6,685 bases of DNA. Origin: Deltaproteobacteria bacterium (GTDB lineage: Bacteria; Desulfobacterota; Desulfobaccia; Desulfobaccales; 0-14-0-80-60-11). Made by a program: the position numbers and the translations under genes. The notes beneath the pieces are model-generated. The model was given only the letters and a program-made list of their open reading frames with translations, did not search any database and was not told the DNA's origin. Within the stretch, counting starts at the first letter, position 1, and each line of letters starts with the position of its first letter. The DNA lies in the NCBI GenBank assembly GCA_023381945.1, contig JAMCQY010000097.1, forward strand, positions 1 through 6,685, in the 5' to 3' direction. This document shows, piece after piece, positions 1 through 6,220 of this stretch.

Positions 1-893
1 TTAAGCAGGCTCTCCGCCTGTAGAATATCAGGGCGGCGCAGGAGTACTTCCGAAGACGTGCCGGGCGAAACGTCCGGCAATGGTTTGACGACGCTCAACT
101 CCTTAGGCAACAACTCGGCCGGCACCGGCGAGCCTGCCAGCAGGTTGAGGGCATTTTCATCCTGAGCAACCAGTTCAGTGTACTTGGCGACGTCCACCCG
201 CGCCGCATCCACTCTGGTTTGCACCTGGCGCAGGTCCAGCTCGGGCGCAATCCCGACATCAAAGCGCCGCTGAATTAAATGATAGGCGGCCTGCTGGGAC
301 TCGAGCGTGAACTGCGCCAACTTGAGGTTTTCCCGGTCCGCGGCCAGGGTCAGATAAGCATTGGCGACTTCGGAGATCAGCAGGATCTGGGCGCTGCGGC
401 GGCCCTGTTCCGTGGCGAAGTATTCCTCCAGCGCCTTGTTTGACAGGCTGCGGATGCGTCCGAAGAAATCTACCTCCCAGGAGAGGACGCCCAGATTGAC
501 GCTGTACTCCTCCACGGTCACCAAGCCGGTGGTGCCGGAAATCCTGACCCGCTGCTTGCTGGCCTTAGTGCCTGTTTCCACCTTGGGGTAAAGCTCGGCG
601 CGCTGGACGCGGTACAAAGCGCGCGCCCGTTCCACGTTCAAGGCAGCCACCCGCAGATCGCGGTTATTTTTCAAGGCCGTATCGATGACCTGCTGCAGGC
701 GGTCATCGTTGAAGAATTCCCGCCAAGGCAGCTCCGCCGCACCTGGAGCCCCCCGGGTGGAGGAGGTCTCTTTGTAGGCCGGGCCGCTGGGCCAGGATGC
801 AGGAACCGGGGCTTCGGGCCGGGTGTATTTCGGGGCCATGGTGCAACCACCCAGGCAAATCATCACACCCACCAACAACAATTTTCTGGTCAT
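1..893 (-). CDS. Outer-membrane efflux lipoprotein, OprM/NodT family (3' end beyond window)
   Basis: This is the outer-membrane channel of the tripartite pump, which carries substrate handed over by the adaptor and RND pump out through the outer membrane. The frame is open from ATG 893 to the left edge, giving 297 residues; family members are usually about 450-500, so roughly a third is missing. Residues 1-17 form a lipoprotein signal peptide with lipobox LGGC and Cys17 as the lipidated residue. Seen next are the first OEP helical repeat (about 59-252), the family signature WEVDFFGRIRS at 139-149 followed by a RRSAQ/ISEVANAYL-like helix (165-181), and LLRRPDILQAE at 284-294, which opens the second repeat in OprM-type proteins. 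The gene starts 9 bases after the pump stop codon, is in the same frame as the pump gene, and is preceded by AGGGG six bases before the ATG. It is last of the four operon genes seen here. Family assignment is secure; the substrate is unknown. Confidence 0.95.
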   Translation of the reverse strand, partial: MTRKLLLVGVMICLGGCTMAPKYTRPEAPVPASWPSGPAYKETSSTRGAPGAAELPWREFFNDDRLQQVIDTALKNNRDLRVAALNVERARALYRVQRAELYPKVETGTKASKQRVRISGTTGLVTVEEYSVNLGVLSWEVDFFGRIRSLSNKALEEYFATEQGRRSAQILLISEVANAYLTLAADRENLKLAQFTLESQQAAYHLIQRRFDVGIAPELDLRQVQTRVDAARVDVAKYTELVAQDENALNLLAGSPVPAELLPKELSVVKPLPDVSPGTSSEVLLRRPDILQAESLL

Positions 894-905
894 ATCACGC
901 CCCTA
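894..905 (-). promoter_or_regulatory. Ribosome binding site of the outer-membrane channel gene, overlapping the pump stop codon
   Basis: On the minus strand the pump gene's TAG stop (905-903) supplies the first bases of AGGGG (904-900), which stands six bases before ATG 893. A ribosome finishing the pump is therefore placed on the next start. This supports ATG 893 as the start and suggests translational coupling, which is an inference. Confidence 0.7.
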
Positions 906-3900
906 CAAGCTTGCAGAATCCGAATCAGGTTCAGGAAGTGGCTGCCGCTTTCTCTGAAAAAGGCTGCATATCAGAACATAGAACAGCGGGATGAAAAAGA
1001 GATCGATGAAGGTGGCGGACATCATGCCGCCGACCACCGCAGTCCCGATGGCATTCTGGGCGCCGGCCCCGGCGCCGGAGGTTAACGCCAGGGGCAGGAC
1101 TCCGAAGAAAAAGGCCAGTGAGGTCATGATGACCGGCCGGAACCGGGTTTTCACCGCGCCCAGGGTCGCCTCCACCAGCCCGGCTCCCTGGTGCCGCCGT
1201 TCCCGGGCAAACTGGATAATGAGGATGGCGTTTTTGGTCGAAAGCCCCAGAGTGGTGAGACAGCCGATCTGGAAGTACACGTCATTAGGCAGGCCGCGCA
1301 GCGACGTGGCCACAGTCGCGCCTAATAAGCCCAGGGGCAGCATCAGCAGGTTGGCAAATGGGATGGTCCAACTCTCATAAAGGGCCGCGACGCACAGGAA
1401 AATGACCAAAATGGAGAAGGCGTACAGCAGCGGCGCCTGGGACTTGGCCATCCGTTCCTGGAAGGAGAGTCCGGCCCAGTCAAAGCCAATGCCCTTGGGC
1501 AGCTTCGCGACAATCTCCTGCATGGCCTGCATCGCCTCCCCCGAACTCCTCCCGGGAGCGGGTTCGCCCCAGATATTCATGGACGGGAAGCTGTTGAAGC
1601 GCTCCAGGAGCGGCGAACCCAGGAACCAGTGGCCGGCGGCGAAGGAAGTGAACGGCGTCATCGTTCCCTTGGTATTGGGAACGTAGAGCCTTTCCAGGTC
1701 TTTGGGCAGCATCCGGTAGGGCGCATCGGCCTGGACGTACACCCGCTTGACCCGCCCCCCCTGGATGAAGTCGTTCACGTAAGCGCTGCCGAAGGCCGAC
1801 GAGATGGTGTTGTGGATAGCATTAATGGGAACCCCCAGGGCGCCCGCCTTTTCCCAATCCACATCGATGCGGTACTGGGTCACGTCCTCCAGGCCGCTGG
1901 GCCGCACCCGGGTCAGCCTCGGGTCCTGGGCCGCCAGGCCGAGCAGTTGGTTGCGGGCGGCCATCAAGGCCGGATGTCCCAACCCGCCCCGATCCTGCAA
2001 CTGAAAATCGAAGCCACCCGCCCGGCTGAGCTCCAGGACGGCCGGCGGCGGGAAGGCGAACACCCTGGCGTTGCGGATCTTGGAGAACTTGGCCATGGCG
2101 CGTTTCACCAGGGCGTTGACCTTCAGGTTCGCCCCGGGGCGCTCCTCCCAGTTCCTGAGCCGGACGAAGGCCAGCCCGGTGTTTTGCCCGGCTCCGGAAA
2201 AGCCCCGGCCGGCGAGAGTAAAGATCCCCTTAACCGCTGACTTTTCATCTTCCATAAAATGGTTGCGCACCTGGTCCATAACCTGCTTGGTCTGCTCCAG
2301 GGTCGAACCCGCCGGGAGCATTACCTGGATGTACATGACCCCCTGGTCCTCTTCGGGGAGATAGGCGGTGGGCATGCGCTGGAACAGGAATACCAGGGAC
2401 GCCACCAACACCAGGTATATCATCAGGAAGCGGAGCTTCTTACCGAGAATCCGCTCAACCGTATCCCGGTACCAGTCTCTGATTGCGAAAAATATCCGGT
2501 CAAACCAGCGGAAAAACGGCCGGAAAAGGTAAAAACCGCTCTCCGACGGATTATGCCCTTGGGTTACCGGCCGCAGGAGCGAGGCGCAGAGAACTGGGGT
2601 CAGGATCAGGGCCACCAGGACCGACAGCAGCATGGCGGCGATGATGGTCACGGAAAACTGGCGGTAGATGACTCCGGTGGAGCCGCCGAAGAAGGCCATG
2701 GGACCGAACACCGCCGAAAGCACCAAGCCAATGCCGATCAGGGCGCTGGTGATTTCTCCCATGGACTTGCGGGTCGCCTCTTTGGGCGGCAGCCCTTCCT
2801 CGCGCATAACCCGTTCCACGTTTTCCACCACCACGATGGCGTCGTCCACCAACAGGCCGATGGCCAGCACCATGGCGAACATGGTCAGCATATTGATGGA
2901 AAAGCCGAACATTCCCAGGACCGCGAAGGTCCCCAGGATCACCACCGGCACTGCCAGGGTGGGGATCAACGTGGCTCGCATAGTTCCCAGGAAGAGGTAC
3001 ATCACCAGGAAGACCAGCAGAATCGCCTCGAACAGGGTCTTGACCACCTCGTTGATGGCCACCCTGACGAAGGGGGTGGTGTCATAAGGGTAGATGGCCC
3101 TCATGCCGTGGGGGAAGTACCTTTCCAACTCCCGCATCTTCGCCTTGACGGCATCGGCGGTAGTCAAGGCGTTGGCGCCGGCGGCCTGCCGGACGGCCAG
3201 GGCGGCCGTAGGTTTGCCGTTGTAAAGGGTGTACCTTTCGTAGCGCTCGGTGCCCAGCTCCGTCCGGCCCACGTCGCGCACGCGCACGATGGAGCCGTCA
3301 GGGTTGACGCGCAGGGGGATGGCGGCAAACTCTTCCGGGGTCTTGAGCAGGTTCTGAACGATAATAGAGGCGTTCAGCCTTTGACCTTTCACCGCTGGTA
3401 CTCCGCCGAACTGGCCGGCGGAAATCTCGACATTGTAAGCCTGCAGTCCCTTAATGATATCATCCATCGACAGGTGGAAGTCGTTCAGTTTTTCCGGATT
3501 GAGCCAGACCCGCATAGAATACTGGGAAGAGAAGGTTTCCACTTCACCCACGCCCGGCACCCGCGCCAGCACCTGCTCGATGTTGGCCTGGGCGTAGTCC
3601 GCCAGGTCATATTCATCCATGCTGCCATCTTCCGAGACCAAACCTACGATGATCAGCCAGTTTCGGGTGGACTTGCTGACCTTGACCCCCTGGCGCTGCA
3701 CCACGTCAGGCAGACTCGCCATGGCGAGTTGGAGCTTGTTCTGCACCTGGGCCCAAGCGAGGTCCGGATCGGTCCCTGGGGCAAAGGTGAGCTCGATTCT
3801 CCCGGCGCCAGAGGCATCGCTGGTGGCAGACATATATAGCAGCTTGTCGAAGCCGGTCATCTTCTGTTCGATGATCTGCACTACGCTGTTTTCCACGGTT

Positions 3901-4067
3901 TCAGCCGAAGCCCCGGGATAAAAGGCGTCAATGGCAATAGACGGCGGCGCGATGGGCGGATACTGGGAGATGGGCAAATTGTAGATCACCAGCCCGCCTG
4001 CCAGCATCATGATGATGGCGATGACCCAGGCGAAGACCGGACGGTCCAGAAAGAAATTCGATAACAT
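903..4067 (-). CDS. RND efflux pump, inner-membrane permease, HAE1 family (AcrB/MexB type)
   Basis: This is the proton-driven trimeric pump that takes hydrophobic or amphiphilic compounds from the periplasm and inner membrane and passes them to the outer-membrane channel. The 1054 residues are full length for the family (AcrB is 1049). The layout is TM1 (about 9-29), a large periplasmic loop, TM2-TM6 (about 340-495), TM7 (about 545-563), a second periplasmic loop, and TM8-TM12 (about 878-1035). The proton-relay residues are present: Asp408-Asp409 in LLVDDAIVVVENV, Lys945 in GLSTKNAIL, and Arg975 before FRP. The glycine-rich switch-loop region GFSGAGQNTG is at 622-631. By alignment from memory with AcrB, the hydrophobic trap keeps Phe179, Phe616, Phe623 and Phe634, but Trp137 and Arg621 replace AcrB Phe136 and Phe615. 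ATG 4067 follows GGAGGA by five bases, and the gene starts 12 bases after the adaptor stop. Pump identity is certain; a heavy-metal (CzcA-type) role is unlikely given the HAE1-like motifs. The drug range cannot be read from the sequence. Confidence 0.98.
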   Translation of the reverse strand: MLSNFFLDRPVFAWVIAIIMMLAGGLVIYNLPISQYPPIAPPSIAIDAFYPGASAETVENSVVQIIEQKMTGFDKLLYMSATSDASGAGRIELTFAPGTDPDLAWAQVQNKLQLAMASLPDVVQRQGVKVSKSTRNWLIIVGLVSEDGSMDEYDLADYAQANIEQVLARVPGVGEVETFSSQYSMRVWLNPEKLNDFHLSMDDIIKGLQAYNVEISAGQFGGVPAVKGQRLNASIIVQNLLKTPEEFAAIPLRVNPDGSIVRVRDVGRTELGTERYERYTLYNGKPTAALAVRQAAGANALTTADAVKAKMRELERYFPHGMRAIYPYDTTPFVRVAINEVVKTLFEAILLVFLVMYLFLGTMRATLIPTLAVPVVILGTFAVLGMFGFSINMLTMFAMVLAIGLLVDDAIVVVENVERVMREEGLPPKEATRKSMGEITSALIGIGLVLSAVFGPMAFFGGSTGVIYRQFSVTIIAAMLLSVLVALILTPVLCASLLRPVTQGHNPSESGFYLFRPFFRWFDRIFFAIRDWYRDTVERILGKKLRFLMIYLVLVASLVFLFQRMPTAYLPEEDQGVMYIQVMLPAGSTLEQTKQVMDQVRNHFMEDEKSAVKGIFTLAGRGFSGAGQNTGLAFVRLRNWEERPGANLKVNALVKRAMAKFSKIRNARVFAFPPPAVLELSRAGGFDFQLQDRGGLGHPALMAARNQLLGLAAQDPRLTRVRPSGLEDVTQYRIDVDWEKAGALGVPINAIHNTISSAFGSAYVNDFIQGGRVKRVYVQADAPYRMLPKDLERLYVPNTKGTMTPFTSFAAGHWFLGSPLLERFNSFPSMNIWGEPAPGRSSGEAMQAMQEIVAKLPKGIGFDWAGLSFQERMAKSQAPLLYAFSILVIFLCVAALYESWTIPFANLLMLPLGLLGATVATSLRGLPNDVYFQIGCLTTLGLSTKNAILIIQFARERRHQGAGLVEATLGAVKTRFRPVIMTSLAFFFGVLPLALTSGAGAGAQNAIGTAVVGGMMSATFIDLFFIPLFYVLICSLFQRKRQPLPEPDSDSASL

Positions 4068-4082
4068 CGCGGTCCTCCGTCA
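4068..4082 (-). promoter_or_regulatory. Ribosome binding site of the RND pump gene
   Basis: GGAGGA (4078-4073 on the minus strand) is a near-perfect Shine-Dalgarno sequence with five bases before ATG 4067. It begins one base after the adaptor's TGA stop (4082-4080), so the adaptor and pump are closely linked in translation. Confidence 0.8.
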
Positions 4083-5291
4083 GTGCGATTCCGGGGTGGG
4101 GGTTTTTTTCGGTTGCTCTGGGGCGGCGCCGGCCTTGGGACCCTCCCAGGCCACAGACTTGACGGTGGCGCCCGGCCGTATGTTCAGCATCCCCTCGACG
4201 ATGACGCGGTCTCCGGCCGACAACCCGGAGGACACCAGCCAATGGTCGCCGATGGCGCGATTGAGGCTCAGCATCCTTTGTTGGACCTTGCCGGTCTTAT
4301 CCACCACCAGGGCGACGGGTTCCCCTTTGGGAGTGCGGCTCACCCCTTGTTGCGGGACCAGGATGGCCTGTGGGGCGATTCCCTCCTGCACCGCAGCCCG
4401 CACGAACATGCCTGGCAGGAGCAAGTGTTTCGGATTGGGGACCACGATCCGCAGGGTGAAAGACCCGGTCGCCTGGTCCACCGTAACGTCCCGGAATTGC
4501 AGGGTGCCTGGCTGGGGGCACAGGTTGCCGTCTTCCAGGAGGATGCAGACTTTTCTCCCGTTTTTGCCATCGGCGCTGAGGCGGCCGGCTTCCAGGTTCC
4601 GTTTCAACCGCAGCAATTCGGCCGACGATTGGGTCACATCCACGTAAATCGGATCCAGCTGCTGAATGGTAGCCAGGCTCGCGGCCTGATACGCCGTCAC
4701 CAGGGCGCCGTCGGTCACGCTGGACTTGCCGATCCGCCCGGATATGGGCGCGGTTACCCGAGTGTAGCCTAAGTTAATGCGAGCCGCTTCCACCGCGGCT
4801 TTCCAATATTCGATCTCGGCCCGGGCCTGTTCCATGGCGGCGGCTGCGTCGTCAGCATCCTGCCGGCTAACCGCTTTTTCAGCCAGCAATTCCCGGTATC
4901 TTTCAGCCTTCAACCGGATCGAGGGCAGGTTGGCCTGGGCCTTGCCCAGGGAGGCCTTGGCGGAATCGAGCGCCACCTGAAAGGGCGCAGGATCGATCTG
5001 GTAAAGCAGTTGCCCGGCTTTGACATCGGAGCCCTCTTTAAACAGGCGCTTCTTGATAATGCCATTGACCTGCGGGCGGATTTCCGCCACCAAATAGGGA
5101 GAAGTGCGGCCCGGCAACTCGGTGGTCAACTCAACCGGCTGCGCCTCAATGGTCACCGTGGCCACTTCCGGGACCGGTGGCGGCGTGGCTTGCTGTCCGT
5201 GGCCGCGGTCGCAGCCGCCCAGCAAAATCATCAGGGCCAGCAAAGCCCCGGCCCATCTCAGCGATTCATAACTGTTTTGCAGTGGTTGCAT
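4080..5291 (-). CDS. Periplasmic adaptor lipoprotein (membrane fusion protein), AcrA/MexA type
   Basis: This adaptor bridges the inner-membrane pump and the outer-membrane channel. With ATG 5291 it has 403 residues, close to AcrA (397). It has a lipoprotein signal peptide ending in LLGGC with Cys27 as the lipidated residue. Asp28 at the +2 position is the known inner-membrane retention signal in enterobacteria. Then come the first lipoyl half (about 58-100, with RPQVNGII), an alpha-helical coiled-coil hairpin (about 105-170), the second lipoyl half (LGYTRVTAPISGRIG, 174-188), the beta-barrel domain (DPIYVDVTQSS, from about 213), and the membrane-proximal domain with LLPGMFVRA. The hairpin carries the channel-docking pattern R-x3-L-x6-S at Arg131, Leu135 and Ser142. 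An upstream in-frame TTG at 5297 was rejected as the start because it lies only about one base from AGGGAG, whereas ATG 5291 has ideal spacing. Cys249 and Cys258 are unusual for this domain. Family assignment is secure. Confidence 0.96.
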   Translation of the reverse strand: MQPLQNSYESLRWAGALLALMILLGGCDRGHGQQATPPPVPEVATVTIEAQPVELTTELPGRTSPYLVAEIRPQVNGIIKKRLFKEGSDVKAGQLLYQIDPAPFQVALDSAKASLGKAQANLPSIRLKAERYRELLAEKAVSRQDADDAAAAMEQARAEIEYWKAAVEAARINLGYTRVTAPISGRIGKSSVTDGALVTAYQAASLATIQQLDPIYVDVTQSSAELLRLKRNLEAGRLSADGKNGRKVCILLEDGNLCPQPGTLQFRDVTVDQATGSFTLRIVVPNPKHLLLPGMFVRAAVQEGIAPQAILVPQQGVSRTPKGEPVALVVDKTGKVQQRMLSLNRAIGDHWLVSSGLSAGDRVIVEGMLNIRPGATVKSVAWEGPKAGAAPEQPKKTPTPESH

Positions 5292-5305
5292 TACCAATCT
5301 CCCTA
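5292..5305 (-). promoter_or_regulatory. Ribosome binding site of the adaptor gene, overlapping the repressor stop codon
   Basis: AGGGAG (5304-5299 on the minus strand) lies seven bases before ATG 5291 and shares its AG with the repressor's TAG stop (5305-5303). The spacing decides the start in favour of ATG 5291 over TTG 5297. The overlap suggests coupled translation of repressor and adaptor. Confidence 0.75.
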
Positions 5306-5926
5306 ATTCTTCAGCAATCCTTGGAAGAAAATATTCAAAATGACGTCCGGATCTTCCGGGTAAGGATGTCGCTCGGGTGCATCGAGCCAGAGAAGCAGAA
5401 AGGCATCGATGACGCTGGCGAGAGCTACCGCCAGGTAATAGGGGTCAGCGAGCTTCTTGAACCGCCCGTTTTTGAAGCCGCTGGCAAAGATCGCAGCAAG
5501 GCTTTCCAGGAAGTGGTAATATCGCTGGCGGATTTCATCATCCAGGCCAGCCTTGATATTGAAGCTCGCCCCCCTGCTCTCCGCCAGGTACAGGCGAATG
5601 AAGGGGAGATTGCGGCGGAACACCTCGGTTTTGGTCCGGACATAATTCCGCAATTTTTCCACCTCGCCCTCCGCCTCTTCAAGCGCTCGCGTGAGTGCGT
5701 CTTCAAACTTGTCGCATAGCTCCAAAACCAGGGCCCGGTAAAGGTCTTCCTTGTTCTGGAAGAACTTGTAAAGGGTGCCGATGGCGAACTCGGACTTCTC
5801 GGCGATCTCGGCCATGGAGACATTGTGGTAGCCCTTCTGCGAGAAGAGATCGAGCGCGGCTGCCAGCATCTCCTGACGTTGCCGCAACTTCTCCCTTTCC
5901 CGCCTGGGGAGTTTCTGATCTTCCAT
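5303..5926 (-). CDS. TetR/AcrR-family transcriptional repressor of the efflux operon
   Basis: This is a one-component ligand-sensing DNA-binding protein, 207 residues from ATG 5926, typical of the family (about 190-220). The N-terminal region holds the TetR helix-turn-helix. Helix 1 covers about 13-30 (with AALDLFSQKGYHNVSM following), and the HTH is at about 36-55, with the conserved pattern MAEIAEKSEFAIGTLYKFF and NKEDLY just after it. Residues from about 65 to the end are helical and form the variable ligand-binding and dimer domain, whose ligand cannot be inferred. The frame is open upstream to a GTG at 5974. That GTG lies next to the -10 box, upstream of the expected transcript start, so it cannot be used. 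Tandem ATGs at 5929 and 5926 follow GGAGG by four and seven bases; 5926 has the better spacing, but 5929 (one residue longer) is possible. The gene is first in the operon, 11 bases before the adaptor, so it probably represses itself and the pump. Confidence 0.94.
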   Translation of the reverse strand: MEDQKLPRREREKLRQRQEMLAAALDLFSQKGYHNVSMAEIAEKSEFAIGTLYKFFQNKEDLYRALVLELCDKFEDALTRALEEAEGEVEKLRNYVRTKTEVFRRNLPFIRLYLAESRGASFNIKAGLDDEIRQRYYHFLESLAAIFASGFKNGRFKKLADPYYLAVALASVIDAFLLLWLDAPERHPYPEDPDVILNIFFQGLLKN

Positions 5927-5932
5927 CATTTG

Positions 5933-5938
5933 ACCTCC
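5933..5938 (-). promoter_or_regulatory. Ribosome binding site of the TetR repressor gene
   Basis: GGAGGT on the minus strand is a strong Shine-Dalgarno sequence ahead of the ATGATG start pair. It argues against the upstream in-frame GTG at 5974, which has no comparable site. Confidence 0.8.
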
Positions 5939-5966
5939 GATGAAGTACTTTTCATAAACTGAACCC

Positions 5967-5994
5967 AATGTCACATTATAGAAGCAAATGACAT
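5967..5994 (-). promoter_or_regulatory. Candidate TetR operator: inverted repeat over the promoter
   Basis: ATGTCA (5968-5973) and TGACAT (5989-5994) form a six-base inverted repeat with a 15-base gap. The repeat spans the spacer, the -10 element and the expected start of transcription. The left half also sits in a perfect 11-base palindrome, AATGTCACATT (5967-5977). TetR-family repressors commonly bind such symmetric sites next to their own gene and block RNA polymerase. The inner bases of the repeat are not symmetric, so the exact limits of the operator are uncertain. Confidence 0.5.
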
Positions 5995-6002
5995 ATAGTC
6001 AA
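5975..6002 (-). promoter_or_regulatory. Sigma70-type promoter of the tetR-adaptor-pump-channel operon
   Basis: On the minus strand, -35 TTGACT (6002-5997; five of six consensus bases) and -10 TATAAT (5980-5975; perfect) are separated by 16 bases. Transcription would start at about 5968, giving a leader of about 40 bases to ATG 5926. It is the only strong promoter seen for the four minus-strand genes, whose gaps of 9 to 12 bases leave no room for others. The assignment comes from consensus match and position only. Confidence 0.75.
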
Positions 6003-6132
6003 GAAAGTTATTTTTATACTTGCAGCCGCCGCGGGACTTTCCTGGGGATGCCTTTCCGCGATAAATACATGTTGCCCAGGGCGGCCAGAGCTTGAGGCCA
6101 TCGCAGAGTTGTCAGATTCCCCCGTTTCTAGT

Positions 6133-6161
6133 TTGCACCTTAGACTGGACGGCTATATTTT
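6133..6161 (+). promoter_or_regulatory. Weak candidate promoter for the plus-strand transporter gene
   Basis: TTGCAC (6133-6138) could be a poor -35. It is followed after 15 bases by TATATT (6154-6159) or after 17 bases by TATTTT (6156-6161) as a possible -10. The site is about 60 bases before the proposed start. The -35 matches only three of six consensus bases, so this is tentative. Confidence 0.25.
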
Positions 6162-6204
6162 AATATCAGGCAAACTTGCTCGATCTCCTGGTTCATTTTC
6201 CCCC

Positions 6205-6211
6205 AAAAGGA
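6205..6211 (+). promoter_or_regulatory. Likely ribosome binding site of the plus-strand transporter gene
   Basis: AAAAGGA stands nine bases before TTG 6221. It is the only Shine-Dalgarno-like sequence close to the start of the conserved reading frame and is the main reason for placing the start at a rare TTG codon. Confidence 0.5.
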
Positions 6212-6220
6212 TTAATTTTT

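Larger units (their letters stand above)
6003..6220. other. Divergent intergenic region
   Basis: No convincing gene or stable RNA was seen between the repressor promoter and the plus-strand transporter gene. A plus-strand reading frame starting at 6109 has no family resemblance, ends inside the transporter gene in another frame, and is taken as chance. No terminator-like hairpin followed by a T-run was found on either strand. The last 60 bases are AT-rich and may hold the plus-strand promoter. Confidence 0.5.

Noticed and set aside
1629..2240. Plus-strand open frame of 203 codons opposite the pump
   Set aside because: It is an antisense shadow with no conserved motif, membrane segment or convincing ribosome binding site.
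2259..3839. Long plus-strand open frame of 526 codons opposite the RND pump gene
   Set aside because: Its translation is low-complexity (rich in His, Gln, Gly), has no recognisable domain, and lies wholly antisense to a highly conserved pump. It is explained by the GC-rich third positions of the pump gene.
4083..4772. Two long overlapping plus-strand frames opposite the adaptor gene
   Set aside because: They lie antisense to a clear AcrA-type coding sequence, and neither resembles a known family.
5988..6020. Possible plus-strand promoter ATGACA (5988-5993) with TATACT (6015-6020)
   Set aside because: The spacer is 21 bases, too long for a normal sigma70 promoter, and the -35 is better explained as part of the candidate operator.
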